Positions 25,564-37,824 of a stretch of DNA of 64,000 bases are shown piece by piece. A program made the position numbers and the translations under genes. Positions within the stretch are counted from its first letter, which is position 1, and each line of letters begins with the position of its first letter. Below the pieces are notes generated by a model. It ran no database searches. It was not told the DNA's origin and saw only the letters and a list, made by a program, of their open reading frames with translations. This DNA is from Mesorhizobium amorphae (GTDB lineage: Bacteria > Pseudomonadota > Alphaproteobacteria > Rhizobiales > Rhizobiaceae). The DNA lies in the NCBI RefSeq assembly GCF_014843845.1, contig NZ_JHQS01000060.1:186001-250000 (forward strand). Direction: 5' to 3'.

Positions 25564-25911
25564 ATGCAGGGCATTCTCTATGAGGAACCCTCGATCTGGC
25601 AGTTCTTCTTCGTCACCTGCCTGCTCGGCGGCTGGGCCGCATGGATGACGGGGAGGGCGAGCGCGCAGACCTGGCGCAGCTTCTTCCAGCTGTTCCTCTA
25701 CATGCTGGGCCTCGGCATCGGCATCAGGTTCATCCATCACGCGCTGTTCGACGGCACGATGTTCTCGCTGCATTACTACATCGTCGATACAATCGTGCTG
25801 ATGATACTGGGCTTCATCGGCTACCAGTACACGCGCACCAACCAGATGGTGACGCAGTATAATTGGCTCTACGAAAGAGCATCGCTTTTGAGCTGGAAAC
25901 CGAAGGGTTGA
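25564..25911 (+). CDS. Small membrane protein of the liv operon, DUF6867-like
   Basis: 115 residues with three predicted membrane helices (SIWQFFFVTCLLGGWAAWM; FFQLFLYMLGLGIGIRFI; YYIVDTIVLMILGFIGY). From memory this is the family called DUF6867, found at this position in rhizobial liv operons; I could not check that. It starts 18 bp after livF with CAGGAGACATC as ribosome site, so it belongs to the operon. It may assist transporter assembly, but no function is known to me. Confidence 0.75.
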   Translation: MQGILYEEPSIWQFFFVTCLLGGWAAWMTGRASAQTWRSFFQLFLYMLGLGIGIRFIHHALFDGTMFSLHYYIVDTIVLMILGFIGYQYTRTNQMVTQYNWLYERASLLSWKPKG

Positions 25912-26048
25912 CGTTCATGATTAACGCCGCTTCGGGGATGAATCGGCGTGACAAGTGCCTGAAAATCGGCAAACTGAGCTTTCTGCGATAAGGGTGGGCA
26001 TCGCATGAAAGTGTCATCCACGCCCACTCCGTAAATGGGAGCGTTTAT

Positions 26049-27167
26049 ATGAAAAAGTCACTCTTGTCCGCCGTGGCCCTGACCGCGTTCATCGCGTTCA
26101 GCGGCAGCGCGTGGGCTGACATCCTGATCGGCGTCGCCGGTCCGATCACCGGCCCGAACGCCGCTTTCGGCGCCCAGCTGCAGAAGGGCGCAGAGCAGGC
26201 CGTCGCTGACATCAACGCGGCCGGCGGTGTCCTCGGCCAGCAACTCAAGCTGAGCGTCGGTGACGACGTGTCGGATCCGAAGCAGGGCATCTCGGTCGCC
26301 AACAAGTTTGTCGCCGACGGCATCAAGTTCGTCGATGGCCACTTCAATTCGGGCGTCTCAATTCCTGCGTCGGAAGTCTATGCCGAGAATGGCATCCTCG
26401 AGATCACGCCTGCCGCGACCAATCCGAAGTTCACCGAACGCGGCATGTGGAACACGTTCCGCACCTGCGGACGCGACGACCAGCAGGGCAAGGTTGCCGG
26501 CGACTATGTCGCCAAGAACTTCAAGGACGCCAAGATCGCGCTCATCCATGACAAGACGCCTTATGGCCAGGGCCTTGCCGACGAAACCAAGAAGGCGCTC
26601 AACGGCAATGGCGTCACCGAAGCCATGTATGAAGGCATCAATGTCGGCGACAAGGACTTCTCGGCGCTCATCGCCAAGATGAAGGAAGCCGGCGTCTCCG
26701 TCGTCTATTATGGCGGCCTGCATACCGAGGCCGGCCTGATCATACGCCAGCTCGCCGACCAGGGCCTCAAGGCCCAGTTCATGTCCGGCGACGGCATCGT
26801 CTCGAACGAACTGGCCTCCATCGCCGGCGACGCCGTCGAAGGCACGCTGATGACGTTCGCTCCCGATCCGCGCAAGAACCCGAACGCCAAGGAGCTTGTC
26901 GAGAAGTTCCGCGCCGCCGGTTTCGAGCCGGAGGCTTACACGCTCTACTCCTACGCCACGATACAGATCATCGCGGCGGCTATCACCAAGACCGGCTCGG
27001 CCGACGATGCCCAGAAAGTCGCCGAGACGATCAAGTCGAGCGGCCCCTGGACGACGGCCATCGGCGACATCGGCTATGACGCCAAGGGCGACATCACCCG
27101 CCCGGACTACGTCATGTACACCTGGAAGAAGGGCGACGACGGCAAGTACTCCTACTTCGAGCAATAA
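26049..27167 (+). CDS. livJ: Branched-chain amino acid periplasmic binding protein (LivJ/BraC-like)
   Basis: 372 residues. The signal peptide (about 1-23, FIAFSGSAWA) is followed by a type I periplasmic binding fold starting DILIGVAGPITGPNAAFGAQ, with HFNSGVSIPASEVYAENGI and FRTCGRDDQQGKVAGDY typical of Leu/Ile/Val binders. It delivers substrate to LivHM. A separate promoter in the 137-bp gap before it is likely, since binding proteins are made in excess. A terminator follows. Confidence 0.92.
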   Translation: MKKSLLSAVALTAFIAFSGSAWADILIGVAGPITGPNAAFGAQLQKGAEQAVADINAAGGVLGQQLKLSVGDDVSDPKQGISVANKFVADGIKFVDGHFNSGVSIPASEVYAENGILEITPAATNPKFTERGMWNTFRTCGRDDQQGKVAGDYVAKNFKDAKIALIHDKTPYGQGLADETKKALNGNGVTEAMYEGINVGDKDFSALIAKMKEAGVSVVYYGGLHTEAGLIIRQLADQGLKAQFMSGDGIVSNELASIAGDAVEGTLMTFAPDPRKNPNAKELVEKFRAAGFEPEAYTLYSYATIQIIAAAITKTGSADDAQKVAETIKSSGPWTTAIGDIGYDAKGDITRPDYVMYTWKKGDDGKYSYFEQ

Positions 27168-27192
27168 GCCGGCAAACGTCTGAAATTGGAAA

Positions 27193-27220
27193 ATGCCCGG
27201 CGCACCGCGCCGGGCATTTT
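27193..27220 (+). terminator. Rho-independent terminator after livJ
   Basis: ATGCCCGGCG and CGCCGGGCAT form a 10-bp perfect stem around CACCG, followed by TTTT. It separates the liv operon from pyc. Confidence 0.88.
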
Positions 27221-27344
27221 TCATTGCTGGCGCGAACAAACCATTTAAATCGGTTTAGATGTCGCGCGAATCCGTTTGCACTGCAGCATTTTCACGTTAA
27301 TCATTGCGGCAGCCCCCATCCTCTCCGCCTTTGGAGCGCAGTCC

Positions 27345-30803
<3,459 letters not shown>

Positions 30804-30858
30804 GGCGTGTCGATATTCAGGTGATGCCGGCCTGCAAACGCCGGCTTCCTGCGCTTCC

Positions 30859-30890
30859 GGTGCTCACGTACTTTTAGTACGCTCCGCTCC
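30859..30890. repeat. Covarying hairpin element, copy A
   Basis: GGTGCTCA, then CGTAC-TTTTA-GTACG, then CTCCGCTCC. A second 32-bp copy at 40905-40936 keeps the flanks but has CGAAC-GAAAA-GTTCG in the stem, so one base pair has flipped from T-A to A-T. It lies in the 296-bp gap between pyc and the GapR-like gene; the rest of that gap shows nothing I can name. Confidence 0.7.
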
Positions 30891-31099
30891 GGTTCTCGGA
30901 AACCATCTTGTTTGGCCGCTTCGCGTCCGTCTTCGACTCCGACTCGGCCTGAATCTCAATACACCTTAGGATGTGTCCAACCCTTCATGTCGCGTCGATA
31001 ACGGCTTGACCCGCGCCGCCCGCTCGGGCATCGAACCCGCTCGAATTTGCCGCGGCGAGAATCGCCTGAGCGCGGCGCCGAAAAGACGCGGAGAGAAAG

Positions 31100-31360
31100 A
31101 TGGCCGACGACATCACCGAGACCAGCCAGACTGTTGCCGCCGGCCAGTTGCGCGCGTTCATCGAGCGCATCGAGCGGCTCGAGGAAGAGAAGAAGACGAT
31201 TTCCGACGACATCAAGGAAGTGTTCGCCGAAGCCAAGGGCACCGGCTTCGACACCAAGGCGATGCGCTCGATCATCCGGCTTCGGAAAAAGGATCAGGCC
31301 GAGCGGCAGGAAGAGGAAAGCATCCTCGACCTCTACAAGGCCGCTCTCGGCATGGTCTGA
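31100..31360 (+). CDS. gapR: GapR-like nucleoid-associated protein (DUF2312)
   Basis: 86 residues, a typical length for GapR. The sequence QLRAFIERIERLEEEKKTIS, DDIKEVFAEAKGTGFDTKAM and IIRLRKKDQAERQEEESILD matches the alphaproteobacterial family. In Caulobacter it binds overtwisted AT-rich DNA ahead of replication and transcription forks. AGAGAAAG precedes the ATG. It stands alone on the + strand, with repeat-rich DNA on both sides. Confidence 0.9.
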   Translation: MADDITETSQTVAAGQLRAFIERIERLEEEKKTISDDIKEVFAEAKGTGFDTKAMRSIIRLRKKDQAERQEEESILDLYKAALGMV

Positions 31361-31422
31361 GACCGGTCCGCTTTTCCGTGGAGGGCCGAGGCTTTTCGTC
31401 CCCTTCCCGCGGTTGCCGGCTT

Positions 31423-31528
31423 CTAGAGCAATTCCAGGAAAAGTGCGTAGCGGTTTTCCGTCCGGAATTGCGTAAAAACAAATACTTAGAGTGGGGCAGC
31501 GATTCTATCAAAAGCTGAACCGCTCTAG
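31423..31528. repeat. 106-bp MITE-like repeat with 7-bp terminal inverted repeats, contains module A copy 2
   Basis: The ends are CTAGAGC (31423-31429) and GCTCTAG (31522-31528). Inside is the GCAATTCC/GGAATTGC palindrome (31428-31471) found also at 8161-8204 and 36458-36499. It occupies the middle of the 427-bp gap 31361-31787. The remainder of that gap has no gene I can support, except a hairpin ACCAGCCG/CGGCTGGT at 31742-31760, just before the next start. Confidence 0.75.
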
Positions 31529-31787
31529 GCTTGAGCCGATTACCTTCGCGCATGACCCGCGCGGAATGGTCTCCCGAGCCTTCGAAGCGCGCTGTCGCGC
31601 CGGAGGCCACAGGAAGGGGCTATTCCGGCGATAGAGTTGAGTCAGGCGCAGATCTCGGCGAGTTCTGCCAGGAGCATCTCTGGACTTAGCTCCAATGCCC
31701 TACTTCAAAGTAGCCGCGGCACGTGTTCAAATTCCATGTTCACCAGCCGCCACGGCTGGTGCCTGGACTTTGGAAGGAGCATGCGGG

Positions 31788-32112
31788 ATGGCAGGTCTCT
31801 GGCAATTCGCATCGGCAGCGCTTGCTGCATCGGCGCTCATGGCATTGACGGCGCAGGCAGCGCCGGTTTTGCCGCAAGCGCCGGCAAATCTCTTCGCAGG
31901 AGGGCGATATCATCCTTGTCGGCACGAAATCCGTATCGACTTCGAAATCGTCCAGCTCGTCGAAATCGACGTCGAAGAGCTGCTCCGGCGGGTCTTGCAG
32001 CAGTGACAGGGATCGCGACCGCGACAGAAGTACAAACGGCAGCACGTCGACCAGCACCAGCACCTCGACGAGCTCGTCCAGCAACTCGAATTCCAATTCG
32101 AACTCGAACTGA
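31788..32112 (+). pseudogene. Secreted Ser-rich repeat protein with an apparent 1-bp frameshift
   Basis: ATG at 31788 (AAGGAGCATGCGGG upstream) starts a clear signal peptide (MAGLWQFASAALAASALMAL, TAQA) and then PVLPQAPANLFAGG. Dropping one G in the GGAGGG run near 31900 continues as DIILVGTKSVSTSKSSSSSK, then CSGGSCSS, DRDRDRDR, alternating ST repeats and NSNSNSNSN to a TGA at 32110-32112. The unshifted frame stops at 32006 and loses this composition. The full form would be a small exported low-complexity protein of unknown role. Error, decay and programmed frameshift are all possible. Confidence 0.5.
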
Positions 32113-32387
32113 TCGAACCCGCCTCAACGCTCCAGAGCCTTGTCGTGACGGCAACGCTTGGGAGACGGCCAGCGGGGCCTGAGTGGCGATTTCTATTGTC
32201 TTAGCGTTAGCTCGCTAAGCTGAATCGTCGCGCGAGGGTATCGCGCGCGGGCAGCCGATGCCGTTTGGATCTCGGCGCCCACCTTGGGCTGGCGGCCGAC
32301 GTCGTCGGTTGGCAACATGCCCTTCCTTCGGCATCTTTCGTCACCCCGCCAGGGGTACATTTTCCCTTCCCATATGCCCTATGACCG

Positions 32388-32443
32388 GTTGACTAAGAAA
32401 CATGACTCTCCCAGTCAACATTGAACTTGACTCAAGTAGTCAA
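32388..32443. promoter_or_regulatory. Nested TTGACT inverted repeats upstream of the TonB receptor gene
   Basis: GTTGACT (32388-32394) pairs with AGTCAAC (32413-32419), and TTGACT (32427-32432) with AGTCAA (32438-32443). Four half-sites in 56 bp suggest a regulator binding region, with iron control plausible given the downstream gene. It lies in the 388-bp gap 32113-32500, which also holds a CTTAGCG/CGCTAAG hairpin at 32200-32219 and no gene I can support. Confidence 0.45.
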
Positions 32444-32500
32444 CAATTAGCGGTCCGGTGACCGCCGTCCGCGGCGGCCGAAGCAGTGGGGCATATCGAA

Positions 32501-34678
32501 ATGGCATTTCATCGTGGTGGCGACGTGGCTGGACGTGGCGGAGTCCTTTACCGGAGAAGGCTGATCGCCTGCCTGTCGACGCTGCTTTGCGCAGGTCATG
32601 CGGCGGCGCAGGAAAGCGGCGCTTCCGCATCGGGCGGCACGACGGTGCTGGAGCAGATCACGGTGAGCGACAAGGCCGCCCAAAGCGCATCCGAGGATGA
32701 CAGCAAGACGGTCGTCGCCAAGCGCAGCTCCGGCGCAACCAAGACCGACACGCCGCTGATCGAGACGCCGCGCTCCGTCTCGGTGGTGACGCGCAAGGAG
32801 ATGGAGCAGCGCGGCGCACAGGACATCATCGAGGCGGTCCGCTACTCGGCGGGCGTGACCACCGGCGCCTATGGCTTCGATCCGCGTTTCGACCAGATCT
32901 ACATTCGCGGCTACAGCACGACGACGATCGGCGATTACAAGGACGGCCTGCGCCAGCCATACATGAACTACGGCACCTTCCGCACCGACCCCTATTCGCT
33001 CGAGCGCGTCGAGGTGATCAAGGGGCCGGTGTCCGTCCTCTACGGTGCCGGCACGCCCGCCGGCATCATCAACAAGGTGTCGAAACTTCCCACCGAAGAG
33101 AAGATCCGCAAGGTGGAGCTGCTCTACGGAACGCAGGACAGGGCGCAGGCCGCATTCGATTTCAGCGGCCCGGTTCAGGAGGGCAGCAACGATTTCCTGT
33201 ACAGGGTCGTCGGCCTGGCACGGAACGGCGAAACCAATTTCGACATCGCCGACGACCGCTATTTCCTTCAGCCTTCGCTGACCTGGTCTCCGGATGCCGC
33301 CACGTCGTTTACGATCTATGGGCTGGTGCAGGCTGACGAGACCGACACCGACGTCGGCGCCGTGAAGGACCCGTCGGGAAAGATTCTCCAGCTGCGCTCC
33401 AGCGATCCGGACTACGATTACCAGAAGGTGCGGCAGCAGCAGATCGGCTACAAGTTCGAGCATGAGTTCGACGGCGGCATCACGTTTCGACAGAACCTTC
33501 GCTATTCGCATCTGGACCTGAGATCGCGCTATCTCGGCATCTATGACTGGACGGGCACCGTCGCCCATCGCGGCGCGAGCTCGATCCGCGACGAGATGAA
33601 CGTCTTCCAGGCCGACAACCAACTCGAAGCCAAGTTCGACACCGGGCCGCTGGCGCATACAGTGCTCTTCGGTCTCGACTATACGAACGTGACGTCTTCC
33701 TTCGGCTACGGCTTGGACTTCGTCACCAATCCGGCCTACGACTTCGACATCGCCAACCCCACCTATGGTGTCTCCGGCCCGACGCCGGATTACACTTTCA
33801 TGCAGTCCGACGCGGATCTGCGCCAGACCGGCCTCTATGTGCTGGACCAGATCGAAATGGACAAATGGCGCTTCACGCTTGGCGGCCGCCAGACCTGGGT
33901 CGAGCAGACCCGCGTTCAGCTTCTGAGCGACGGCTCCGAGGATGTGAAGAAGGACGCTTTCAGCGTCCAGGCCGGCGCCCTCTATCTGTTCGACAACGGC
34001 GTCGCGCCTTTCGCCAGCTATGCGACCTCGTTCGAGCCGATCAACAACCAGTCGGCGTCGGGCGGCATCCTCAAGCCACAGGAAGGTGAGCAGTTCGAAC
34101 TGGGCGTCAAGTACCAGCCGCCGGGAACCGATATGCTGCTCTCGGCGGTCGCCTATCATCTTGTTGAGAAGAACAAGCCGGTCGTCGTCGACGCCAATCT
34201 GGGGACATACCGTTCGCTGGGCGAGGTGACCAGCAATGGTCTGGAGCTGGAGGCGCGCGCCGCCATCATGAACGGGTTGGACGTAGTCGCCGCCTACACC
34301 TACAACCATGCCGAAATCACCGCAGGCGACGGTGTCGGCAATGCGCCGGCCGTCACGCCCGAACATGTGGCGACCCTCTGGGCGAACTACACGTTCGATC
34401 AGAGTTCGACCGTTTCGGGCCTGTCGGTGGGGGCCGGGGTGCGGTTCCTCAGCGAGACCTATACGGACACCGCCAACACCAGCAAGAATGACGCGGCCTT
34501 CTATCTTGATGCCTCCGCATCCTATGATTTCGGCGCCATCGACAAGAAGTATGACGGCGTCACCGCGGCCTTTGCCGTCCGCAACATTGCCGATGATCGC
34601 GCGACGGTGTGCAACGAAGGCTATTGCTATCTCGGCCAGGGCCGCAACATGACCGCGTCCCTGAAATACCGCTGGTAG
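32501..34678 (+). CDS. TonB-dependent siderophore receptor
   Basis: 725 residues from the ATG at 32501 (a GTG at 32486 is an alternative). A signal peptide ends near GHAAAQE. The plug domain (about 60-190) has ETPRSVSVVTRKEMEQRGAQ, DQIYIRGYSTTTIGDYKDGL and ERVEVIKGPVSVLYGAGTPA, typical of the FhuA/FoxA/ferrichrome group. A 22-strand barrel follows, ending in aromatic LKYRW for BAM insertion. It imports ferric siderophores across the outer membrane with TonB energy. No transporter or biosynthesis genes are adjacent, so the ligand is not known. Confidence 0.9.
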   Translation: MAFHRGGDVAGRGGVLYRRRLIACLSTLLCAGHAAAQESGASASGGTTVLEQITVSDKAAQSASEDDSKTVVAKRSSGATKTDTPLIETPRSVSVVTRKEMEQRGAQDIIEAVRYSAGVTTGAYGFDPRFDQIYIRGYSTTTIGDYKDGLRQPYMNYGTFRTDPYSLERVEVIKGPVSVLYGAGTPAGIINKVSKLPTEEKIRKVELLYGTQDRAQAAFDFSGPVQEGSNDFLYRVVGLARNGETNFDIADDRYFLQPSLTWSPDAATSFTIYGLVQADETDTDVGAVKDPSGKILQLRSSDPDYDYQKVRQQQIGYKFEHEFDGGITFRQNLRYSHLDLRSRYLGIYDWTGTVAHRGASSIRDEMNVFQADNQLEAKFDTGPLAHTVLFGLDYTNVTSSFGYGLDFVTNPAYDFDIANPTYGVSGPTPDYTFMQSDADLRQTGLYVLDQIEMDKWRFTLGGRQTWVEQTRVQLLSDGSEDVKKDAFSVQAGALYLFDNGVAPFASYATSFEPINNQSASGGILKPQEGEQFELGVKYQPPGTDMLLSAVAYHLVEKNKPVVVDANLGTYRSLGEVTSNGLELEARAAIMNGLDVVAAYTYNHAEITAGDGVGNAPAVTPEHVATLWANYTFDQSSTVSGLSVGAGVRFLSETYTDTANTSKNDAAFYLDASASYDFGAIDKKYDGVTAAFAVRNIADDRATVCNEGYCYLGQGRNMTASLKYRW

Positions 34679-34788
34679 GTTCCGCGCTCCCAGGCGATGG
34701 CCGGGCGTGACCGTTGCATGTCAGCATAATGGTGTGATGTAAGGCAGCCTCGGCTATCCATGAGGCTGCAACGAGCATCGAACCAACC

Positions 34789-35235
34789 ATGAGCGAATTC
34801 GATTTCGGCGCCCGCCGCGGTTCGGAATTCCGGCATCGCTGCTTCTGGGCGCTGTTTGCGGAACGGCATCCGGAAGAAAGGGCCAGGCTGGCCCGGCGCG
34901 GACCCTGGTTCTGGCAGCGCGGGCTGCCGGACTTCGCACTGGTCCTTTCCATGTATGTCGCGCCGGCGCAGAACCATGCCGGCGTCTTCTTCGGCCGCAA
35001 TGAGAAGTTTGGCGCCACCGAGGTCTGGTCGCGGCTGAAGCCGTTCCAGCCGGCGATCGAAGACAGGCTGAAGCTCAGGCCGGAACAGAGTTGCCAGGGG
35101 CTCGGCATCAATTCGCTGTGGCGCGTGAACTGCTTTGCCGAGGACAATTGGCCGGCGATGGCCGACTGGCTGGTGACGGAATGCTCGCGCTTCGAGCGCG
35201 CTGTGACCGAAGTGCTTGGCAGCGACGGCTCGTGA
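34789..35235 (+). CDS. Conserved protein of unknown function (DUF4268-like)
   Basis: 148 residues, soluble and rich in Trp/Phe/Arg (SEFRHRCFWALFAERHPEER, NHAGVFFGRNEKFGATEVWS, MADWLVTECSRFERAV). The pattern recalls the DUF4268 domain seen at the end of some restriction-associated proteins, but that is recollection. No restriction genes are nearby. Monocistronic between the TonB receptor and the convergent arsC. Confidence 0.6.
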   Translation: MSEFDFGARRGSEFRHRCFWALFAERHPEERARLARRGPWFWQRGLPDFALVLSMYVAPAQNHAGVFFGRNEKFGATEVWSRLKPFQPAIEDRLKLRPEQSCQGLGINSLWRVNCFAEDNWPAMADWLVTECSRFERAVTEVLGSDGS

Positions 35236-35291
35236 ATCAACTGCCGCTATCCCGACGGGATCGCGATGGCCACAAACGGGGTTTGGCCCGG

Positions 35292-35801
35292 TCAGTTCGG
35301 CTTCGACGTATCGCGGCCGATCTCGTCCAGATGGTTTTGCAGCGTCAGATGGTCGAGCGCGTCCACAGGCAGGTTGGTGAACAGCGAGATGCGGTTGTTC
35401 AGCATGCGATAAGCATCGGCGAAGGCAAGGTGCATCTCGGCGTCGGTCCCCGCCGCCTTGGCCGGGTCTGGTATCGCCCAGAGCGCCGTCATCGGATGAC
35501 CGGGCCAGATCGGGCAGGTCTCGTTCGCGGTGTTGTCGCAGACCGTGAAGACAAAGTTCATTTCCGGTGCGTCAGGCGCGGCAAACTCGTCCCAGCCTTT
35601 CGAGCGGGCAAAACTCGTATCGTAGTTGAGGCTTCCCAGCAGTTGCAACGCATAGGGATTGACCGTGCCCTTCGGCTGCGAACCGGCGGAGAAGGCCTTG
35701 AACTTGCCGGCGCCGATCCGGTTGAGAATGGCCTCGCCCATGATGGATCGCGCCGAATTGGCGTTGCAAAGAAACAGGACGTTGTAGAAATTGTCGCTCA
35801 T
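35292..35801 (-). CDS. arsC: Arsenate reductase / low-molecular-weight phosphatase family (ArsC)
   Basis: 169 residues. The P-loop CNANSAR (C12 to R18) matches the C-x5-R of the LMW tyrosine phosphatase fold. The resolving-cysteine region reads FVFTVCDNTANETCPIWPG, as in thioredoxin-coupled arsenate reductases. It would reduce arsenate to arsenite. No arsR or efflux gene is adjacent, which is unusual for an ars function; a phosphatase role is the alternative. A GAGG ribosome site precedes the ATG. Confidence 0.82.
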   Translation of the reverse strand: MSDNFYNVLFLCNANSARSIMGEAILNRIGAGKFKAFSAGSQPKGTVNPYALQLLGSLNYDTSFARSKGWDEFAAPDAPEMNFVFTVCDNTANETCPIWPGHPMTALWAIPDPAKAAGTDAEMHLAFADAYRMLNNRISLFTNLPVDALDHLTLQNHLDEIGRDTSKPN

Positions 35802-36017
35802 CTCAAGACCTCCCTGGCAGGCGACTGGATGATTGGCCGGCAGTTCCGGCAGGATACCCTTACCTATGATACCAACAAGAGGCGACGTAGGAAGGTTTCA
35901 CGACGGTTTGATGACAAACGTTCAATTCGAAGGCTCGCGCGTGCCCGATGATCGCCTCGCGTCGACAGGTTTGCTGCGTTCTGCATGTCGGCGGCCTTCA
36001 AAAAGAAGACCGCGGCA

Positions 36018-36362
36018 ATGAGTGATCCTGAGCCCTTCGCAGGCGAAGGTGGCAAGGCAGGCCGCACGCTGGGCTTCTTCCGCTCGCGCTGGCAAGGCCT
36101 GGTGCCGCTCGACCAGCTGTTCTGGCGCGACCTGGTGCTTGTCGGCACGGCGATCAACATCGCTTTGTCGGTGGTGGCGCTGATCCTGCTCGGGATGAAG
36201 CTGTCGCTGGCCGTGGTCCTGGCGGTGCATTTCCTGCCAGTGCCCTACAATATCTTCCTGACCTTTGCCGTCTGGCGGACGGCGGAAAAATCCGGCGGCA
36301 CCAAGGCTTCGCTGATGATGTTGGGTTCCGCGCTTTGGCTGATCCTGGTCGTCGTGGTCTGA
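36018..36362 (+). CDS. Small membrane protein of unknown function
   Basis: 114 residues from the ATG at 36018; an upstream ATG at 35985 would add 11 residues. Three hydrophobic segments (WRDLVLVGTAINIALSVVAL; LAVVLAVHFLPVPYNIFLTF; SLMMLGSALWLILVVVV). I recognise no family. It is followed by a strong terminator and ends a single-gene unit. Confidence 0.65.
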   Translation: MSDPEPFAGEGGKAGRTLGFFRSRWQGLVPLDQLFWRDLVLVGTAINIALSVVALILLGMKLSLAVVLAVHFLPVPYNIFLTFAVWRTAEKSGGTKASLMMLGSALWLILVVVV

Positions 36363-36391
36363 CAGGCTCGAATGCCTGTTTACCGGCAAAG

Positions 36392-36417
36392 AAAAAGGCG
36401 ACCGAAGCCGCCTTTTT
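36392..36417. terminator. Rho-independent terminator, usable on both strands
   Basis: AAAAAGGCG and CGCCTTTTT pair exactly around an 8-base loop. A and T runs on either side allow it to end both the small membrane gene on + and msrB on -. Confidence 0.82.
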
Positions 36418-36457
36418 GCATTTTGATCTGCTTGCCGCTCTATCTCTTTGCTCGGAC

Positions 36458-36499
36458 GCATTCCGGACGGAAAACCGTTCACACTTTTCCTGGAATTGC
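36458..36499 (-). repeat. Rhizobial intergenic palindromic repeat, module A, copy 3
   Basis: On the minus strand GCAATTCCAGGAAAAGTGTG starts immediately after the msrB stop codon (36500-36502) and ends GGAATGC, with GGAAAA/TTTTCC inner arms. It shares its sequence with 8161-8204 and 31428-31471. Confidence 0.75.
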
Positions 36500-36904
36500 T
36501 CAGGCGGCCGGCTCGAATTTCAGCGCCACGCCGTTGATGCAATAGCGCAGGCCGGTCGGCGGCGGGCCATCTTCGAAGACATGGCCGAGATGGCTGCCGC
36601 AGCGGGCGCAGTGGCATTCGGTGCGGACCATGCCGTAGCTGCGGTCGATCGTGTTCTCGACGGAGCCCGGCACCGGGTCGTTGAAGCTCGGCCAGCCGGT
36701 GCCGCTCTCGAACTTCAGCTTGGATTCGAACAGGGGCTGGTCGCAGCCGACGCAGGAAAAGGTACCGGCGCGCTTCTCGTAGAGCAGGGCGCAGCTTCCG
36801 GGACGTTCGGTGCCATGGTTGCGCATGACGGCAAATTGCTCCGGAGTCAGCCGGGCGCGCCATTCGGCGTCGGTGCGGGTAACGGGGTAGGTGTGGGTGT
36901 CCAT
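36500..36904 (-). CDS. msrB: Peptide-methionine (R)-S-oxide reductase MsrB
   Basis: 134 residues. Both zinc CxxC pairs (FSCVGCDQPLF; CHCARCGSHLGH) and the SGTGWPSF and RYCINGVALKF motifs are present, the latter carrying the catalytic cysteine. It reduces methionine-R-sulfoxide in oxidised proteins. The ATG at 36904 has GAGGAGATTCTTC upstream. It is last in a minus-strand row behind the MBL-fold and VWA genes, with about 100 bp before it. Confidence 0.93.
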   Translation of the reverse strand: MDTHTYPVTRTDAEWRARLTPEQFAVMRNHGTERPGSCALLYEKRAGTFSCVGCDQPLFESKLKFESGTGWPSFNDPVPGSVENTIDRSYGMVRTECHCARCGSHLGHVFEDGPPPTGLRYCINGVALKFEPAA

Positions 36905-37007
36905 GAAGAATCTCCTCGGCCTTGACGGCTCGTTGTTGATTGCAACCTCATATTCGCACCAAGATAGGCATTTGTTACGGCGTTTGCCCGGATTTTCGAT
37001 CGCGCTC

Positions 37008-37805
37008 TCAGGCAATAGCCGCGAGATAGCGCGCGACCGAAGCGGCGAATGCCGCTTTCGCGCCGCCGATGATGTTCTGGCCCCACCAGGCGCCATGGAT
37101 ATGGTCGAACTCGAAAGGTTCCAGCGCCGCCGCGATGCGGCGCACAGCCGTCGCGTTCAGCGGGATGTAGTTCGGGTAGCTGTACATGAAGCTGACATGA
37201 CGGCGGGTCGGCGTGACTTGCAGGATGTCGCCGGACAGCAAGGCATTGCCGCCGTCGCGCTTCCAGTGCATCACCTGGCCACCAGCAAAGTGGCCGCCGC
37301 AGCGGATGAGTGTCAGCGATGGATTGATGGCAAGCCTCTCGTCTTCCCAACTAACGATGGCAGGATGCGGCCGCATGATCCATTGACGGTCGTCGGCGTG
37401 GAGATAGATCGGCACGCCGCCAAACGCTTCGCTCCACTCGACCATCACCGAATAATAGTGACAGTGCGAGATGGCGATGGCAGCCAGGCCGCCACGGCGG
37501 TTGATCTCGGCCACCGCCTCGTCGCTGACCATCGAGATGCAATCCCACAGCACATTGCCGTGCGGCGTTTGCGCCAGCAGCGCCCGCTGGCCGATGGCGA
37601 AGCGCGGCTCGACGCCGAAGGCGAGCACGCCGGCGTCGTCCTTCATCACAAGCCGATGCGTGGCGGCGAGCTCTTCCGGCGTGATCCAGGCCTGGCCCTC
37701 CCAGCGCACGAACTGCCGTTCGTCCTCGCAGATCGGGCAGTGTTGCGGCGGCGCATCGCTCGCCGCGAACTGGACACCGCATTGCAGGCAGAGAAAGCAG
37801 GTCAT
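37008..37805 (-). CDS. MBL-fold protein with N-terminal zinc ribbon and altered metal site
   Basis: 265 residues. C6-x2-C9 and C23-x2-C26 form a zinc-ribbon-like knuckle. A metallo-beta-lactamase fold follows, with HCHYYS at 114-119 where most members have HxHxDH, then GGHFAGG, SGDILQ and HIHG. The missing Asp-His suggests a single-metal or non-hydrolytic site. Substrate unknown. Its start is 19 bp after the VWA gene, so they are probably co-transcribed. Confidence 0.8.
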   Translation of the reverse strand: MTCFLCLQCGVQFAASDAPPQHCPICEDERQFVRWEGQAWITPEELAATHRLVMKDDAGVLAFGVEPRFAIGQRALLAQTPHGNVLWDCISMVSDEAVAEINRRGGLAAIAISHCHYYSVMVEWSEAFGGVPIYLHADDRQWIMRPHPAIVSWEDERLAINPSLTLIRCGGHFAGGQVMHWKRDGGNALLSGDILQVTPTRRHVSFMYSYPNYIPLNATAVRRIAAALEPFEFDHIHGAWWGQNIIGGAKAAFAASVARYLAAIA

Positions 37806-37824
37806 GGTGGCTCCGGGAGACTGC

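Noticed and set aside
31740..32096. Acidic Leu/Val-rich antisense frame opposite the Ser-rich gene
   Set aside because: It is the complement of the serine repeat. The + strand has the ribosome site and signal peptide, the minus strand has neither.
32447..34366. Open frame of 639 codons antisense to the TonB receptor
   Set aside because: Same reasoning: GC-driven shadow of a certain gene.
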